Assembly: GCF_016658545.1 (NCBI RefSeq)
Contig: NZ_JACVZC010000005.1
Coordinates: forward strand, 62,001-126,000
Direction of reading: 5' to 3'
Length of the DNA: 64,000 nucleotides
Source of the DNA: Pseudomonas sp. S37
Lineage (GTDB): Bacteria > Pseudomonadota > Gammaproteobacteria > Pseudomonadales > Pseudomonadaceae
Made by a program: the position numbers and the translations under genes. This document shows, piece after piece, positions 21,709 through 31,007 of this stretch (its first letter is position 1; every line of letters starts with the position of its first letter). A model generated the notes under the pieces. The model searched no databases. It was not told where the DNA came from and saw nothing but the letters and a program-made list of their open reading frames with translations.

Positions 21709-22635
21709 ATGACCCTCACAGAATTACGCTACATCGTCACACTCGCCCAGGAACAGCACTTCGGCCATGCCGCCGAGCGCTGCCACGTGAGCCAGCCGAC
21801 CCTGTCGGTCGGTGTGAAGAAGCTCGAGGATGAGCTTGGCGTTCTGATCTTCGAACGCAGCAAGAGCGCGGTTCGCCTGACCCCTGTCGGCGAGAACATC
21901 GTCGCCCAGGCACAGAAGGTACTGGAGCAGGCCCAAGGCATTCGCGAGCTGGCCCAGGCCGGCAAGAACCAGCTGACTGCCCCGCTCAAGGTGGGTGCCA
22001 TCTACACCGTCGGCCCCTACCTGTTCCCGCACCTGATCCCGCAGCTGCACCGTGTGGCGCCGCAGATGCCGCTGTACATCGAAGAAAACTTCACTCACGT
22101 GCTGCGCGAAAAACTGCGCAACGGCGAGCTGGATGCAGTGATCATCGCTCTACCGTTCAATGAAGCCGACGTGCTGACCCTGCCGCTGTACGACGAGCCG
22201 TTCTGCGCCCTGATGCCGGCCGACCACCCGTGGACGGCGAAAAAAACCATCGACACCTCCATGCTCAACGACAAGAGCTTGTTGCTGCTCGGTGAAGGCC
22301 ACTGTTTCCGCGACCAGGTACTGGAAGCCTGCCCGACCCTGAACAAGGGCGGTGAAGGCTCGCGGCACACCACGGTCGAGTCCAGCTCGCTGGAAACCAT
22401 CCGCCACATGGTGGCCTCGGGCCTTGGTGTGTCGATCCTGCCGCTGTCTGCCGTGCACAGCCACCACTATGCGCCCGGTGTCATCGAGGTGCGCCCGCTG
22501 ACCGCACCGGCACCATTCCGCACCGTGGCCATTGCCTGGCGCGCCAGCTTCCCGCGGCCGAAGGCCATCGAGATCCTCGCCGACTCGATCCGCCTGTGCT
22601 CGGTCGCCAAAGCCCCTGCGGAACAACCGGTCTGA
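21709..22635 (+). CDS. oxyR: Hydrogen-peroxide-sensing LysR regulator OxyR
   Basis: OxyR activates peroxide defence genes when peroxide oxidises a cysteine pair to a disulfide. The 308-residue protein has an N-terminal winged helix (MTLTELRYIVTLAQEQHFGH) and the redox pair in GEGHCFRDQVLEACP (equivalent to Cys199 and Cys208), both present. recG follows after three bases, the usual oxyR-recG operon of Pseudomonas. Confidence 0.95.
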   Translation: MTLTELRYIVTLAQEQHFGHAAERCHVSQPTLSVGVKKLEDELGVLIFERSKSAVRLTPVGENIVAQAQKVLEQAQGIRELAQAGKNQLTAPLKVGAIYTVGPYLFPHLIPQLHRVAPQMPLYIEENFTHVLREKLRNGELDAVIIALPFNEADVLTLPLYDEPFCALMPADHPWTAKKTIDTSMLNDKSLLLLGEGHCFRDQVLEACPTLNKGGEGSRHTTVESSSLETIRHMVASGLGVSILPLSAVHSHHYAPGVIEVRPLTAPAPFRTVAIAWRASFPRPKAIEILADSIRLCSVAKAPAEQPV

Positions 22636-22638
22636 GTC

Positions 22639-24717
22639 ATGACTGAGCTGTCGAACGTCCCGGTCACCGTGCTCAAAGGTGTTGGCGAGGCCATGGCCGA
22701 GAAGCTCGCCAAGGTGGGCCTGGAGAACCTGCAGGATGTGCTGTTCCACCTGCCCCTGCGCTATCAGGACCGCACGCGCGTGGTGCCCATCGGCCAACTG
22801 CGCCCGGGCCAGGATGCCGTGATCGAAGGTGTGGTCAGCGGCGCCGACGTGACCATGGGTAAACGCCGTAGCCTGGTGGTGCGCCTGGGTGACGGCAGTG
22901 GCGTGCTGAGCCTGCGCTTCTACCACTTCAGCAACGCGCAGAAGGAAGGCCTCAAGCGGGGCACCCACCTGCGCTGCTACGGCGAGGCGCGCCCCGGCGC
23001 TTCGGGCCTGGAAATCTACCACCCGGAATACCGCGCCCTGAACGGCGACGAACCGCCGCCGCCGGTCGATCAGACCCTGACACCGATCTACCCGTCTACC
23101 GAAGGCCTTACCCAGCAACGCCTGCGCCAGCTGTGCCAACAGAGCCTGGGCATGCTTGGCCCGCGCAGCCTGCCCGACTGGCTGCCCGACGAACTGGCCC
23201 GCGACTACCAGTTGGCGCCGCTGGACGATGCCATCCGCTACCTGCACAACCCGCCAGCCGACGCCGACGTCGACGAACTGGCCCTGGGTCACCACTGGGC
23301 TCAGCACCGCCTGGCTTTCGAAGAGCTGCTGACCCACCAGCTTTCGCAACAGCGCCTGCGCGAAAGCCTGCGCAGCCTGCGTGCCCCCGTGTTGCCCAAA
23401 GCCACCCGCCTGCAGGCGCAATACCTGGCCAACCTCGGCTTCCCGCCGACCGGTGCACAGCAGCGCGTGGCCAACGAAATTGCCTACGACCTCAGCCAGC
23501 ACGAACCGATGATGCGCCTGGTGCAAGGCGACGTGGGTGCCGGCAAGACTGTGGTCGCGGCGCTGGCCGCACTGCAGGCCCTGGAGGCCGGTTACCAGGT
23601 GGCGTTGATGGCACCTACCGAGATCCTCGCCGAACAGCACTACATCACCTTCAAACGCTGGCTGGAGCCGTTGGGCATCGAAGTGGCCTGGCTGGCCGGC
23701 AAGCTCAAGGGCAAGGCCCGGGCTGCGTCCCTGGAGCAGATCGCCAACGGGGCGCCTATGGTGGTCGGCACCCACGCCCTGTTCCAGGAAGAGGTGAAGT
23801 TCAAGCACCTGGCCCTGGCGATCATCGACGAGCAGCACCGTTTTGGCGTGCAGCAGCGCCTGGCCCTGCGCAAGAAGGGCGTGGCGGGCGAGCTGTGCCC
23901 GCACCAGCTGATCATGACCGCCACACCGATCCCGCGTACCTTGGCCATGAGCGCCTATGCCGACCTGGACACCTCGGTGCTCGACGAGCTGCCACCCGGG
24001 CGTACGCCGGTGAACACCGTGCTGGTCGCCGACAGCCGCCGCTTCGAAGTGGTCGAGCGCGTGCGCGCCGCCTGTGCCGAGGGGCGCCAGGCCTATTGGG
24101 TGTGCACCCTGATTGAAGAGTCCGAAGAACTGACCTGCCAGGCCGCCGAAAGCACCTACGAGGAGCTTGGCAGCGCCTTGGGCGAGTTGCGGGTGGGGCT
24201 GATTCACGGGCGCATGAAACCGGCGGAAAAAGCCGAAATCATGGCGCAGTTCAAGGCCGGTGAATTGCAATTGCTGGTCGCCACCACGGTGATCGAGGTC
24301 GGCGTGGATGTGCCCAATTCCAGCCTGATGATCATCGAGAACCCGGAGCGCCTGGGCCTGGCCCAGTTGCACCAGCTGCGCGGTCGGGTTGGCCGGGGCA
24401 GCGCCGTCAGCCATTGCGTGCTGCTGTACCACCCGCCGCTGTCGCAGATCGGTCGCGAGCGCCTGGGCATCATGCGCGAAACCAATGACGGCTTCATCAT
24501 TGCCGAAAAGGACCTGGAGCTACGCGGCCCGGGCGAGATGCTCGGCACCCGCCAGACCGGCCTGCTGCAGTTCAAGGTCGCCGACCTGATGCGCGACGCC
24601 GACCTGCTGCCGGCCGTGCGCGACGCTGCCCAGGCGCTGATCGCCCGCTGGCCGGAACACGTCAGCCCGTTGCTGGACCGCTGGCTGCGTCATGGCCAGC
24701 AATATGGCCAAGTGTGA
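22639..24717 (+). CDS. recG: ATP-dependent DNA helicase RecG
   Basis: RecG reverses stalled replication forks and processes branched intermediates. The 692-residue protein has the N-terminal wedge/OB domain (start GVGEAMAEKL), helicase motif I VQGDVGAGKT, motif II IIDEQHRFGVQQR, motif III TATPIPRTLA and motif VI QLRGRVGRG, followed by the TRG region (GPGEMLGTRQTG). It starts three bases after oxyR. Confidence 0.97.
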   Translation: MTELSNVPVTVLKGVGEAMAEKLAKVGLENLQDVLFHLPLRYQDRTRVVPIGQLRPGQDAVIEGVVSGADVTMGKRRSLVVRLGDGSGVLSLRFYHFSNAQKEGLKRGTHLRCYGEARPGASGLEIYHPEYRALNGDEPPPPVDQTLTPIYPSTEGLTQQRLRQLCQQSLGMLGPRSLPDWLPDELARDYQLAPLDDAIRYLHNPPADADVDELALGHHWAQHRLAFEELLTHQLSQQRLRESLRSLRAPVLPKATRLQAQYLANLGFPPTGAQQRVANEIAYDLSQHEPMMRLVQGDVGAGKTVVAALAALQALEAGYQVALMAPTEILAEQHYITFKRWLEPLGIEVAWLAGKLKGKARAASLEQIANGAPMVVGTHALFQEEVKFKHLALAIIDEQHRFGVQQRLALRKKGVAGELCPHQLIMTATPIPRTLAMSAYADLDTSVLDELPPGRTPVNTVLVADSRRFEVVERVRAACAEGRQAYWVCTLIEESEELTCQAAESTYEELGSALGELRVGLIHGRMKPAEKAEIMAQFKAGELQLLVATTVIEVGVDVPNSSLMIIENPERLGLAQLHQLRGRVGRGSAVSHCVLLYHPPLSQIGRERLGIMRETNDGFIIAEKDLELRGPGEMLGTRQTGLLQFKVADLMRDADLLPAVRDAAQALIARWPEHVSPLLDRWLRHGQQYGQV

Positions 24718-24795
24718 CGCCAGTCCCATAATGGATCCAGATTTGCCCCGGGGCTGGTTATACTTCGCGTTTAAAAGCATCAGTGGATACGGACC

Positions 24796-26199
24796 ATGAC
24801 TGAAGTTGCCCTGGACACCGCAACCCCACACACACCTTCCGTTATCAGGCAACTGCTGGAAAAACTCGGCGTCGCCTACCGCGAGGTGCTCGAGCATCCG
24901 CACCTGCCGGCCGCCTCGCGGGTACAGGCCGTGCTGCTCGACGACGAGGTCGGCGCCCTGATGGTGCTGTTCCCGCAGAGCCAGTTGCTGGACCTTAACC
25001 GCCTGGCCGAGCTGACCGGGCGCAAGCTCACTGCCGTGTCGGTGCCACGCCTGAAGCAGATGCTCGACAAGCACCAGCTCAAGGCCCTGCCGGGGATCCC
25101 GGCACTGACCAGCTCGCCCTGCCAGTACGAAAAAAGCCTGCTCGACACCGAAACCGTGTTTATCCAGTCGGGTGAAGCCGGCCTGCTGCTGGAAATCGAG
25201 CGCGCGCCATTCAAGCGCATGCTGGCCAAGGCCAGCGCCAGCAGCTTTGGCCAGGACGTCGAGGCGATCAGCCCCAACCTCGACCGCCCCGATGACGACA
25301 CCCGGGAAATCACCAACGCCGTGCAGGCCTTCACTGCCCGGCGCATCCAGAAGCGCCTGGAAGAAACCATCGAAATCCCGCCACTGGCCGATACCGCGCA
25401 AAAGATCATCAAATTGCGGGTAGACCCCAATGCCAGCGTCGACGACATCACTGGCGTAGTCGAAACCGACCCGGCACTGGCTGCGCAGGTGGTGAGCTGG
25501 GCGGCGTCGCCTTACTATGCCTCGCCGGGCAAGATCCGCTCGGTGGAAGACGCCATCGTGCGCGTGCTGGGCTTCGACCTGGTGATCAACCTGGCCCTGG
25601 GCCTGGCGCTGGGCAAGACGTTGAGCCTGCCGAAAGACCACCCGCAACAAGCCACGCCATACTGGCAGCAATCGATCTACACCGCCGCGATCATCGAAGG
25701 CCTGACCCGTGCCATGCCGCGGGCAGAACGCCCCGAAGCCGGCCTGACCTACCTGGCCGGGCTGCTGCACAACTTTGGCTACCTGTTGCTGGCGCATGTG
25801 TTCCCGCCGCACTTCTCGCTGATCTGCCGCCACCTGGAGGTCAACCCGCACCTGAACCACACCTACGTGGAACAGCACCTGCTGGGCATCAGCCGTGAGC
25901 AGATCGGCGCCTGGCTGATGAAGTTGTGGGACATGCCGGAAGAGCTGTCGACCGCGCTGCGCTTCCAGCACGACCCGGCCTACGACGGCGAGTATGCGGC
26001 GTTCCCCAACCTGGTGTGCCTGGCTACCCGGCTACTGCGCTCGCGGGGGATTGGCTCGGGGCCGCAGGAAGAGATTCCGGATGAGTTGCTGGAGCGCCTG
26101 GGCATTGCCCGGGACAAGGCTGAGGATGTGGTGAACAAGGTGCTGGAGGCCGAGAGCCTGTTGCGTGAGCTGGCTTCGCAGTTTCACGCACCGCACTGA
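24796..26199 (+). CDS. YbaK-like deacylase domain fused to HDOD domain
   Basis: This 467-residue protein has an N-terminal YbaK/aminoacyl-tRNA-deacylase-like domain (about residues 12-150: hydrophobic strand ALMVLFPQSQLLDLNRLAEL, later VFIQSGEAGLLLEI) and a C-terminal HDOD domain (about 190-420, with GLLHNFGYLLLAHVFP). HDOD domains are catalytically degenerate HD folds often linked to signalling. The combined role is unknown; regulation of, or sensing by, tRNA aminoacylation is only a guess. It has its own start 78 bases after recG. Confidence 0.82.
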   Translation: MTEVALDTATPHTPSVIRQLLEKLGVAYREVLEHPHLPAASRVQAVLLDDEVGALMVLFPQSQLLDLNRLAELTGRKLTAVSVPRLKQMLDKHQLKALPGIPALTSSPCQYEKSLLDTETVFIQSGEAGLLLEIERAPFKRMLAKASASSFGQDVEAISPNLDRPDDDTREITNAVQAFTARRIQKRLEETIEIPPLADTAQKIIKLRVDPNASVDDITGVVETDPALAAQVVSWAASPYYASPGKIRSVEDAIVRVLGFDLVINLALGLALGKTLSLPKDHPQQATPYWQQSIYTAAIIEGLTRAMPRAERPEAGLTYLAGLLHNFGYLLLAHVFPPHFSLICRHLEVNPHLNHTYVEQHLLGISREQIGAWLMKLWDMPEELSTALRFQHDPAYDGEYAAFPNLVCLATRLLRSRGIGSGPQEEIPDELLERLGIARDKAEDVVNKVLEAESLLRELASQFHAPH

Positions 26200-26206
26200 G
26201 GTTATT

Positions 26207-26288
26207 GGCCCCCTGTGGGAGCGGGTTTACCCGCGAATGCGTCGGTGGATTCACTGCAGCATTCGCGGGTAAACCCGCTCCCACAGGG
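26207..26288. repeat. REP/BIME pair
   Basis: Inverted units CCCTGTGGGAGCGGGTTTAC and complement form a compact BIME between two convergent genes. Confidence 0.9.
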
Positions 26289-26316
26289 TACGCGTGAGCC
26301 ATCAGCCTGTTGGGTT

Positions 26317-26694
26317 TCAGCCTTTCTTCTTCTTCGGCTTCAGGTACTTCATCAACCCCTGAAACCACATCACCAATGCCGGGTTGCCCTTGATCTGGAT
26401 GTTCTTGTCCTGAATCCCCTGCATGAACGCCAACTGCTTGTTGCCCGCCTGCATCGTGGCAAAGCCGTAGGCCGCGTCCTTGAAGGCGATGGCGAAGGCG
26501 GGCTGCGGGTGCGCACCGCCCTTGCTGCTGATGCGCTCGTTGTTGACGGTGAAGTGCCGGGCAACCTTGCCGTCCAGGGTCTGCATCTGGAACACCAGGT
26601 CCTTGCCCTTGAGCTGCTGCTGGAACGCCGGGTTTTTACGGCTGGCCCTGGCCATCAACAGCCCCATGGCCCAGAGAAGAAAGCGGAACTTCAT
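26317..26694 (-). CDS. Small SCP2-like sterol-carrier-fold protein, unknown function
   Basis: This is a 125-residue protein with an N-terminal hydrophobic helix (about residues 2-16), a basic C-terminus PKKKKG and a body resembling SCP2 domains (VFQMQTLDGKVARHFTV, FAIAFKDAAYGFATM). SCP2 domains bind lipids, and some bacterial members assist ubiquinone synthesis. The assignment here is tentative. The ATG at 26694 has GAGG seven bases upstream, better than the TTG at 26697. Confidence 0.6.
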   Translation of the reverse strand: MKFRFLLWAMGLLMARASRKNPAFQQQLKGKDLVFQMQTLDGKVARHFTVNNERISSKGGAHPQPAFAIAFKDAAYGFATMQAGNKQLAFMQGIQDKNIQIKGNPALVMWFQGLMKYLKPKKKKG

Positions 26695-26784
26695 CAACGC
26701 GCCTCGAATAAAAAGTGACTAAGGCGCGCAGTTTAGCCTTTTCCTGAACTATTTATGCAAGTTCGAAACATTTTGCCTGCAGAA

Positions 26785-26811
26785 AGCACAACGGGCGCCC
26801 TGGGGCGCCCG
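26785..26811 (-). terminator. Probable terminator of hupA
   Basis: A very GC-rich hairpin, CGGGCGCCC paired with GGGCGCCCG, lies about 32 bases past the hupA stop. On the minus strand it is followed by the moderate pyrimidine run TTGTGCTTTCT. Confidence 0.5.
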
Positions 26812-26842
26812 CTTGGCTGACACTGGGGTTGTCAGGGCGCGA

Positions 26843-27142
26843 TCACTTGCCTTTCTTGGCTGGCTTGGCCGGGACATTGACGCTGTCGCGCAGGTTCTTG
26901 CCTGGCTTGAAGGCCACGGTGTTGCTGGCCTTGATTTTCACCGGCTCGCCGGTTTGCGGGTTCTTGCCGGTACGCGCGCCACGATGACGTTTTTCGAAGG
27001 TGCCGAAGCCGACCAGGGTCACGGTGTCCTTGTCCAGGGCACCGGTGATGCTGTCGAGAATCGCGTTCAAAACCTGATTGGCCTTTTCCTTGGTCAGATC
27101 GGCCTTATCGGCGATGACGGCGGCGAGTTCTGGTTTGCGCAT
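26843..27142 (-). CDS. hupA: DNA-binding protein HU
   Basis: This is a histone-like nucleoid protein of 99 residues. The N-terminus MRKPELAAVIADKADLTKEK and the DNA-binding arm (VGFGTFEKRHRGARTGKNP, about residues 44-62) are typical of HU. A basic Lys/Ala/Pro tail (PAKPAKKGK) extends beyond the usual 90-residue core. The leader carries a GAGG ribosome site and an A-rich CA-type motif 22-32 bases upstream of the start. Which of the several Pseudomonas HU paralogues this is was judged from locus context. Confidence 0.9.
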   Translation of the reverse strand: MRKPELAAVIADKADLTKEKANQVLNAILDSITGALDKDTVTLVGFGTFEKRHRGARTGKNPQTGEPVKIKASNTVAFKPGKNLRDSVNVPAKPAKKGK

Positions 27143-27163
27143 AGTGAAGCCTCTTTGACGGAA

Positions 27164-27174
27164 TTCTTGTTGTT
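27164..27174 (-). promoter_or_regulatory. CA motif (possible Hfq/Crc site) in hupA leader
   Basis: The minus strand reads AACAACAAGAA, a perfect AAnAAnAAnAA pattern. This is the sequence class bound by Hfq and Crc. It lies 22-32 bases before the hupA ATG. A role at this gene is inferred only. Confidence 0.35.
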
Positions 27175-27329
27175 ATGCCGTGCTGCCTTTGGGAGCAGCG
27201 CTCAAGGCACCGCAGGCTCTAATCTGCGGCAGACGGGAGTGAGAATGGCACGTGCTCAGGGGCCGCGCCAGTATCTGGGCGGCCATTGTGCAGGCAACAA
27301 CAGGATAAATCCGACAGAACGCCTGCTAT

Positions 27330-28478
27330 TTACGCCATAACCGCTGGTAACTGGCGATTCAGCGCCAGTTTCTCCATCACCGCCGCCCCGGTCAGGGCGT
27401 AACCCAGCAGCTTGCCGTCGGCGTCCAGGCACAGCACCTTGAGGTCACTGCCCTGCCCCTCTACCTGCCAACTGCCTTCGCGGCCCTGTGGCGGGGGCGA
27501 GACCACCAGCGGGCACGCCGGGGTTTTCACGGTGATCGGCATCGGCCCGTAGGCCACCGCCGTCGGTTTGCCGGCCAAGGTTTGCGCCAAGGCACGGGCA
27601 CAACTCATCAAAGGCATCACATAGAGCAGGTTGATGCCATCGACTTCGGCGCAGTCGCCGAGGGCGAAGATGTTGGCGTGGGAGGTGCGCAATTCACGGT
27701 CGACGCTGACGCCGCGGTTGGTCTGCAGGCCGGCGGCGGCGGCCAGGTCGGTACGCGGGCGCAGGCCGATAGCGGAAACCACCAGGTCGCAGGCAATCAC
27801 GCTGCCGTCCGACAGATGCGCTTCCAGGCCGTGGTCCACCTGCTGCAGGCGGATCAGCACCGGCCCAAGGTGGAAGCGCACGCCCAGGCCTTGCAGCCCG
27901 GCTTGCACCGCGCTGGCGGCAGCCGGGTGCAACAGGGTCGGCATGACCTGCTCGCACGGCGCCACCACGTCGACCTGGAAGCCGCCCAGGCTCATGTCGT
28001 TGGCGAATTCACAGCCGATCAGGCCGGCGCCGAGGATCAGTACACGCTGCTTGCCGGCGGCCGCGGCACGGAAGCGTGCGTAGTCTTCCAGGTCGTTGAT
28101 CGGGAAGACCAGGTGGCTGCCGTCACCTTCGACCGGCACCTGCACGGTTTGCGCGCCCCAGGCCAGCACCAGGTCGCGGTACTCCACCGCCTCTTCGCCG
28201 ATCCACAGGCGCTTATGGCCTGGGTCGATGCCGCTGATGCGGGTATGGGTGCGGATTTCGGCATTCAGTTGCTCGGCCATGGCGCCCGGCTCGGCCATGC
28301 ACAGGCCGTCGGCGTCTTTCTGCTTGGCATAGCCCATGGAGAGCATGGGCTTGGAGTAGGAACGACCGTCATCGGCAGTGATCAGCAGCAGCGGCGTCTG
28401 CGCATCGAGCTTGCGAAATTCACGGGCCAGGTTGTAGCCCGCAAGGCCGGTACCGATGATTACCACAGGGGACGTCAT
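27330..28478 (-). CDS. rubB: Rubredoxin-NAD(+) reductase
   Basis: This FAD-dependent reductase passes electrons from NADH to rubredoxin, for alkane hydroxylase-type or oxidative-stress reactions. The 382-residue protein has the N-terminal FAD motif [17 protein letters not shown], a central NAD motif [13 protein letters not shown] (about residues 146-158) and the C-terminal FAD motif [10 protein letters not shown]. Its rubredoxin partner lies 16 bases upstream on the same strand. Confidence 0.93.
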   Translation of the reverse strand: MTSPVVIIGTGLAGYNLAREFRKLDAQTPLLLITADDGRSYSKPMLSMGYAKQKDADGLCMAEPGAMAEQLNAEIRTHTRISGIDPGHKRLWIGEEAVEYRDLVLAWGAQTVQVPVEGDGSHLVFPINDLEDYARFRAAAAGKQRVLILGAGLIGCEFANDMSLGGFQVDVVAPCEQVMPTLLHPAAASAVQAGLQGLGVRFHLGPVLIRLQQVDHGLEAHLSDGSVIACDLVVSAIGLRPRTDLAAAAGLQTNRGVSVDRELRTSHANIFALGDCAEVDGINLLYVMPLMSCARALAQTLAGKPTAVAYGPMPITVKTPACPLVVSPPPQGREGSWQVEGQGSDLKVLCLDADGKLLGYALTGAAVMEKLALNRQLPAVMA

Positions 28479-28494
28479 GTCGTGCTTGCCTCGC

Positions 28495-28662
28495 TTAGCC
28501 GATGGAGATCATTTCAAAGTCGCTTTTGCCGACGCCGCAGTCGGGGCACAGCCAGTCTTCCGGTACATCTTCCCAACGGGTGCCGGGGGCGATGCCGTCG
28601 TCAGGCCAGCCTTGGGCTTCGTCGTAGATCAGGCCACAGACAATACATTGCCACTTTTTCAT
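28495..28662 (-). CDS. rubA: Rubredoxin
   Basis: This 55-residue iron-sulfur electron carrier has two CxxC-type knuckles, CIVCG (residues 6-10) and CPDCGVG (39-45). All four cysteines of the Fe(SCys)4 centre are present, as are the family's [12 protein letters not shown] and aromatic core. The ATG at 28660-28662 begins MKKWQC. Only one rubredoxin gene is seen here, whereas some pseudomonads have a tandem pair. Confidence 0.96.
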   Translation of the reverse strand: MKKWQCIVCGLIYDEAQGWPDDGIAPGTRWEDVPEDWLCPDCGVGKSDFEMISIG

Positions 28663-28710
28663 CAGGTCGTTTTCCTCGGGTCAAGCTTGGGCTTTGTGTT
28701 GTTGCTGAGG

Positions 28711-28803
28711 GCCCTTTCGCGGGTAAACCCGCTCCTACAAGGATCACCGCAGCCTCATGACCTGCAGAGTACCTGTGGGAGCGGGTTTACCCGCGAAGAG
28801 GCC
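28711..28803. repeat. REP/BIME pair
   Basis: Inverted standard units CCCTTTCGCGGGTAAACCCG and complement occupy the divergent spacer upstream of rubredoxin and ubiC. Confidence 0.9.
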
Positions 28804-28910
28804 GACGCACAATTCGTGGGGGCTTTTTAGCGGCCCTGCCCCCAGTATGCAAGCACTCGGGGCAATCATGCTAAGCTCGCCGCCTCTCTGGTTGTAACAA
28901 GCAGACCGAC

Positions 28911-29468
28911 GTGTCGTACGAATCCCCGCAAGCAGCCGCTGTGGCGTGGCTGCCGTATTCACAGCTGGCGACCGACATCGACCAGCCTACCCTTGACTGG
29001 CTGTTCGACGAGGGCTCGCTGACCCGCCGCCTGACCCGCCTTTCCGTTGATCACTTCTCTGTCACCCCGCTGTTCGAGGGCTGGCAGCCGCTGCGCGATG
29101 ACGAATGCCTGGCACTGGGCATTACCGAGGGCGCGGAAGGCTGGGTGCGCGAGGTGTACCTGCGCGGCCATGGCCAACCCTGGGTGTTCGCCCGCAGCGT
29201 GGCCAGCCGCAGTGCCCTGGAGCGCGGTGGGCTGGACCTGGAAACCCTCGGCAGCCGCTCGCTGGGCGAGCTGCTGTTCTGCGACCAGGCGTTCATCCGT
29301 CACCCGCTGGAAGTGTGCAGTTATCCACAGGCCTGGCTGCCTTCTGAAGCGGCCCATGCGGCACTGTGGGGCCGCCGCTCCCGCTTCGAGCGTGACGGCC
29401 TGGACCTGCTGGTGGCAGAGGTATTCCTGCCGGCACTGTGGCAAGCGGCCAAGGAGGAAAACCGCTGA
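28911..29468 (+). CDS. ubiC: Chorismate--pyruvate lyase
   Basis: UbiC removes pyruvate from chorismate to make 4-hydroxybenzoate, the first committed step of ubiquinone synthesis. The 185-residue protein has the family's [28 protein letters not shown] (with the active-site arginine) and the C-terminal EVFLPALW. It uses a GTG start. The stop codon overlaps the ubiA ATG. A perfect DnaA-box sequence, TTATCCACA, occurs at 29321-29329 within it. Confidence 0.93.
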   Translation: MSYESPQAAAVAWLPYSQLATDIDQPTLDWLFDEGSLTRRLTRLSVDHFSVTPLFEGWQPLRDDECLALGITEGAEGWVREVYLRGHGQPWVFARSVASRSALERGGLDLETLGSRSLGELLFCDQAFIRHPLEVCSYPQAWLPSEAAHAALWGRRSRFERDGLDLLVAEVFLPALWQAAKEENR

Positions 29469-30358
29469 TGTACCTGCAACTGCTCAAGTCGCTCAACCAT
29501 CTGCACCCACGGGCCTGGGACTTCGTCCAGCTCAGCCGCATGGACCGGCCGATCGGCATCTACCTGCTGCTGTGGCCGACGTTGTCGGCGGTGTGGATAG
29601 CCGGCAACGGCTCCCCGACCGTGGCCAACGTGCTGATCTTCGGCCTTGGCGTGGTGCTGATGCGCGCTGCCGGCTGCTGCATCAACGACTTCGCCGACCG
29701 CAAGGTGGACGGCCACGTCAAGCGCACCGCCGACCGCCCGCTGGCCAGTGGCCGGGTGCGGCCACGCGAGGCGCTGGCGCTGTTCGCCATCCTGGTCGGG
29801 GTAAGCTTCCTGCTGGTGCTGTGCACCAACAGCCGGACCGTGTGGCTGTCGTTTGGCGCGGTAGCGCTGGCGTTCTGCTACCCGTTCATGAAGCGCTACA
29901 CCTATTATCCGCAGGTAGTACTGGGGGCGGCGTATTCGTGGGGCATCCCGATGGCTTTCACGGCCGCGGGTGGCGAGCTGCCGGCCAGCGCCTGGCTGCT
30001 TTATATCGCCAACCTGTTGTGGACAGTGGGTTACGACACCTACTACGCCATGGTCGACCGCGATGACGACCTGAAGATCGGCGTGAAGTCGACGGCGATC
30101 CTGTTTGGTGAGGCAGATCGCACCATCATTCTGACCTTGCAGTTGCTGTCGCTGGGCTGCCTGTTGCTGGCGGGTAGCCGCTTTGACCTGGGTGGCTGGT
30201 TCCACCTGGGGTTGATGGGGGCGGCGGCGTGCTTTGCCTGGGAGTACTGGTCGACGCGCAAGCTGGACCGGGAATCTTGCTTCAAGGCGTTTCTGCACAA
30301 CCACTGGGCGGGGTTGCTGGTGTTTATTGGCGTGGTGCTGGATTACGCACTGCGCTAA
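29468..30358 (+). CDS. ubiA: 4-hydroxybenzoate octaprenyltransferase
   Basis: UbiA attaches the polyprenyl tail to 4-hydroxybenzoate in the inner membrane. The 296-residue polytopic protein has two Asp-rich Mg-diphosphate motifs, [15 protein letters not shown] (about residues 74-88) and [20 protein letters not shown] (about 193-212). The ATG shares a base with the ubiC stop (TGATG), so the two are coupled. Confidence 0.96.
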   Translation: MYLQLLKSLNHLHPRAWDFVQLSRMDRPIGIYLLLWPTLSAVWIAGNGSPTVANVLIFGLGVVLMRAAGCCINDFADRKVDGHVKRTADRPLASGRVRPREALALFAILVGVSFLLVLCTNSRTVWLSFGAVALAFCYPFMKRYTYYPQVVLGAAYSWGIPMAFTAAGGELPASAWLLYIANLLWTVGYDTYYAMVDRDDDLKIGVKSTAILFGEADRTIILTLQLLSLGCLLLAGSRFDLGGWFHLGLMGAAACFAWEYWSTRKLDRESCFKAFLHNHWAGLLVFIGVVLDYALR

Positions 30359-30375
30359 CAAGCGTGATCACCGCC

Positions 30376-30453
30376 CCTGTGGGAGCGGGTTTACCCGCGA
30401 ATGCAATATCTGCTGCACCGCAGCATTCGCGGGTGAACCCGCTCCCACAGGGC
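30376..30453. repeat. REP/BIME pair
   Basis: Inverted standard units (CCTGTGGGAGCGGGTTTACC and complement) lie between convergent ubiA and the small secreted-protein gene. Confidence 0.9.
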
Positions 30454-30465
30454 CACGTATCGGCC

Positions 30466-30834
30466 TTACGGCTTGGCGACGTGCCAGACGTCTTTCACGC
30501 CATCCCCGGTCTTGTCCCCGGCCTTCTTGTCCTTGATGAAGGTGTACAGCGGCTTGCCGTCATAGGCCCACTGCATCTTGCCGTCATCACGCTTGATCTG
30601 CGTCCACTTGCCCTCGGCTTTTTCACCATCACTGACCATCAACGGCGGCCAGTTGGTGGCGCATTCGCCATTGCACATCGATTTGCCGCCCGCATCCTTG
30701 TCAAAGGTATACAGGGTCATGCCGGCGTGATCGACCCACATGCCGTCCTTCTCCATGGCATGGTGGGCAGAAGCCACCCCCGGGAGCGCCAGCGCAGTGA
30801 AAAGGGCCATCCAGCTCAGCGTATGTCGTGTCAT
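30466..30834 (-). CDS. Secreted protein with YxxxD/Secreted_repeat domains (COG4315-like)
   Basis: This 122-residue protein has a signal peptide (MTRHTLSWMALFTALALPGVASA) and two copies of the short repeat with the core MTLYTFDKDAGGKSMCNG / PLYTFIKDKKAGDKTGDG. Between the repeats is CNGECATNWPPL with two cysteines. The repeat is common in small periplasmic or lipoproteins of unknown role. The ATG at 30834 starts the signal peptide; an in-frame ATG at 30846 is possible. Confidence 0.82.
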   Translation of the reverse strand: MTRHTLSWMALFTALALPGVASAHHAMEKDGMWVDHAGMTLYTFDKDAGGKSMCNGECATNWPPLMVSDGEKAEGKWTQIKRDDGKMQWAYDGKPLYTFIKDKKAGDKTGDGVKDVWHVAKP

Positions 30835-30936
30835 TGGATTCACCATTGTTTCGGGGGGAAATGAGTTCGGGTTGCCACAACTGCGGCCTTCTGTAGCCTA
30901 GTCCAGTCACGGAATGTCGCCAGAACGGCCAACACC

Positions 30937-30954
30937 CTGTCACACAGCTGCAAT
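30937..30954 (+). promoter_or_regulatory. Pho box upstream of phoB
   Basis: The half-sites CTGTCAC (30937-30943) and CTGCAAT (30948-30954) are separated by four bases. They match the PhoB consensus CTGTCAT-N4-CTGTCAT, about 55 bases before phoB, and imply autoactivation. Confidence 0.75.
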
Positions 30955-31007
30955 AATTCCGTTATCTAATGCGGGCCAAGACACCGAATCCAGGAGAGGT
31001 TTTGAGC

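Noticed and set aside
29321..29329. DnaA box in ubiC as part of an origin
   Set aside because: It is a single isolated TTATCCACA without neighbours or an AT-rich unwinding region.
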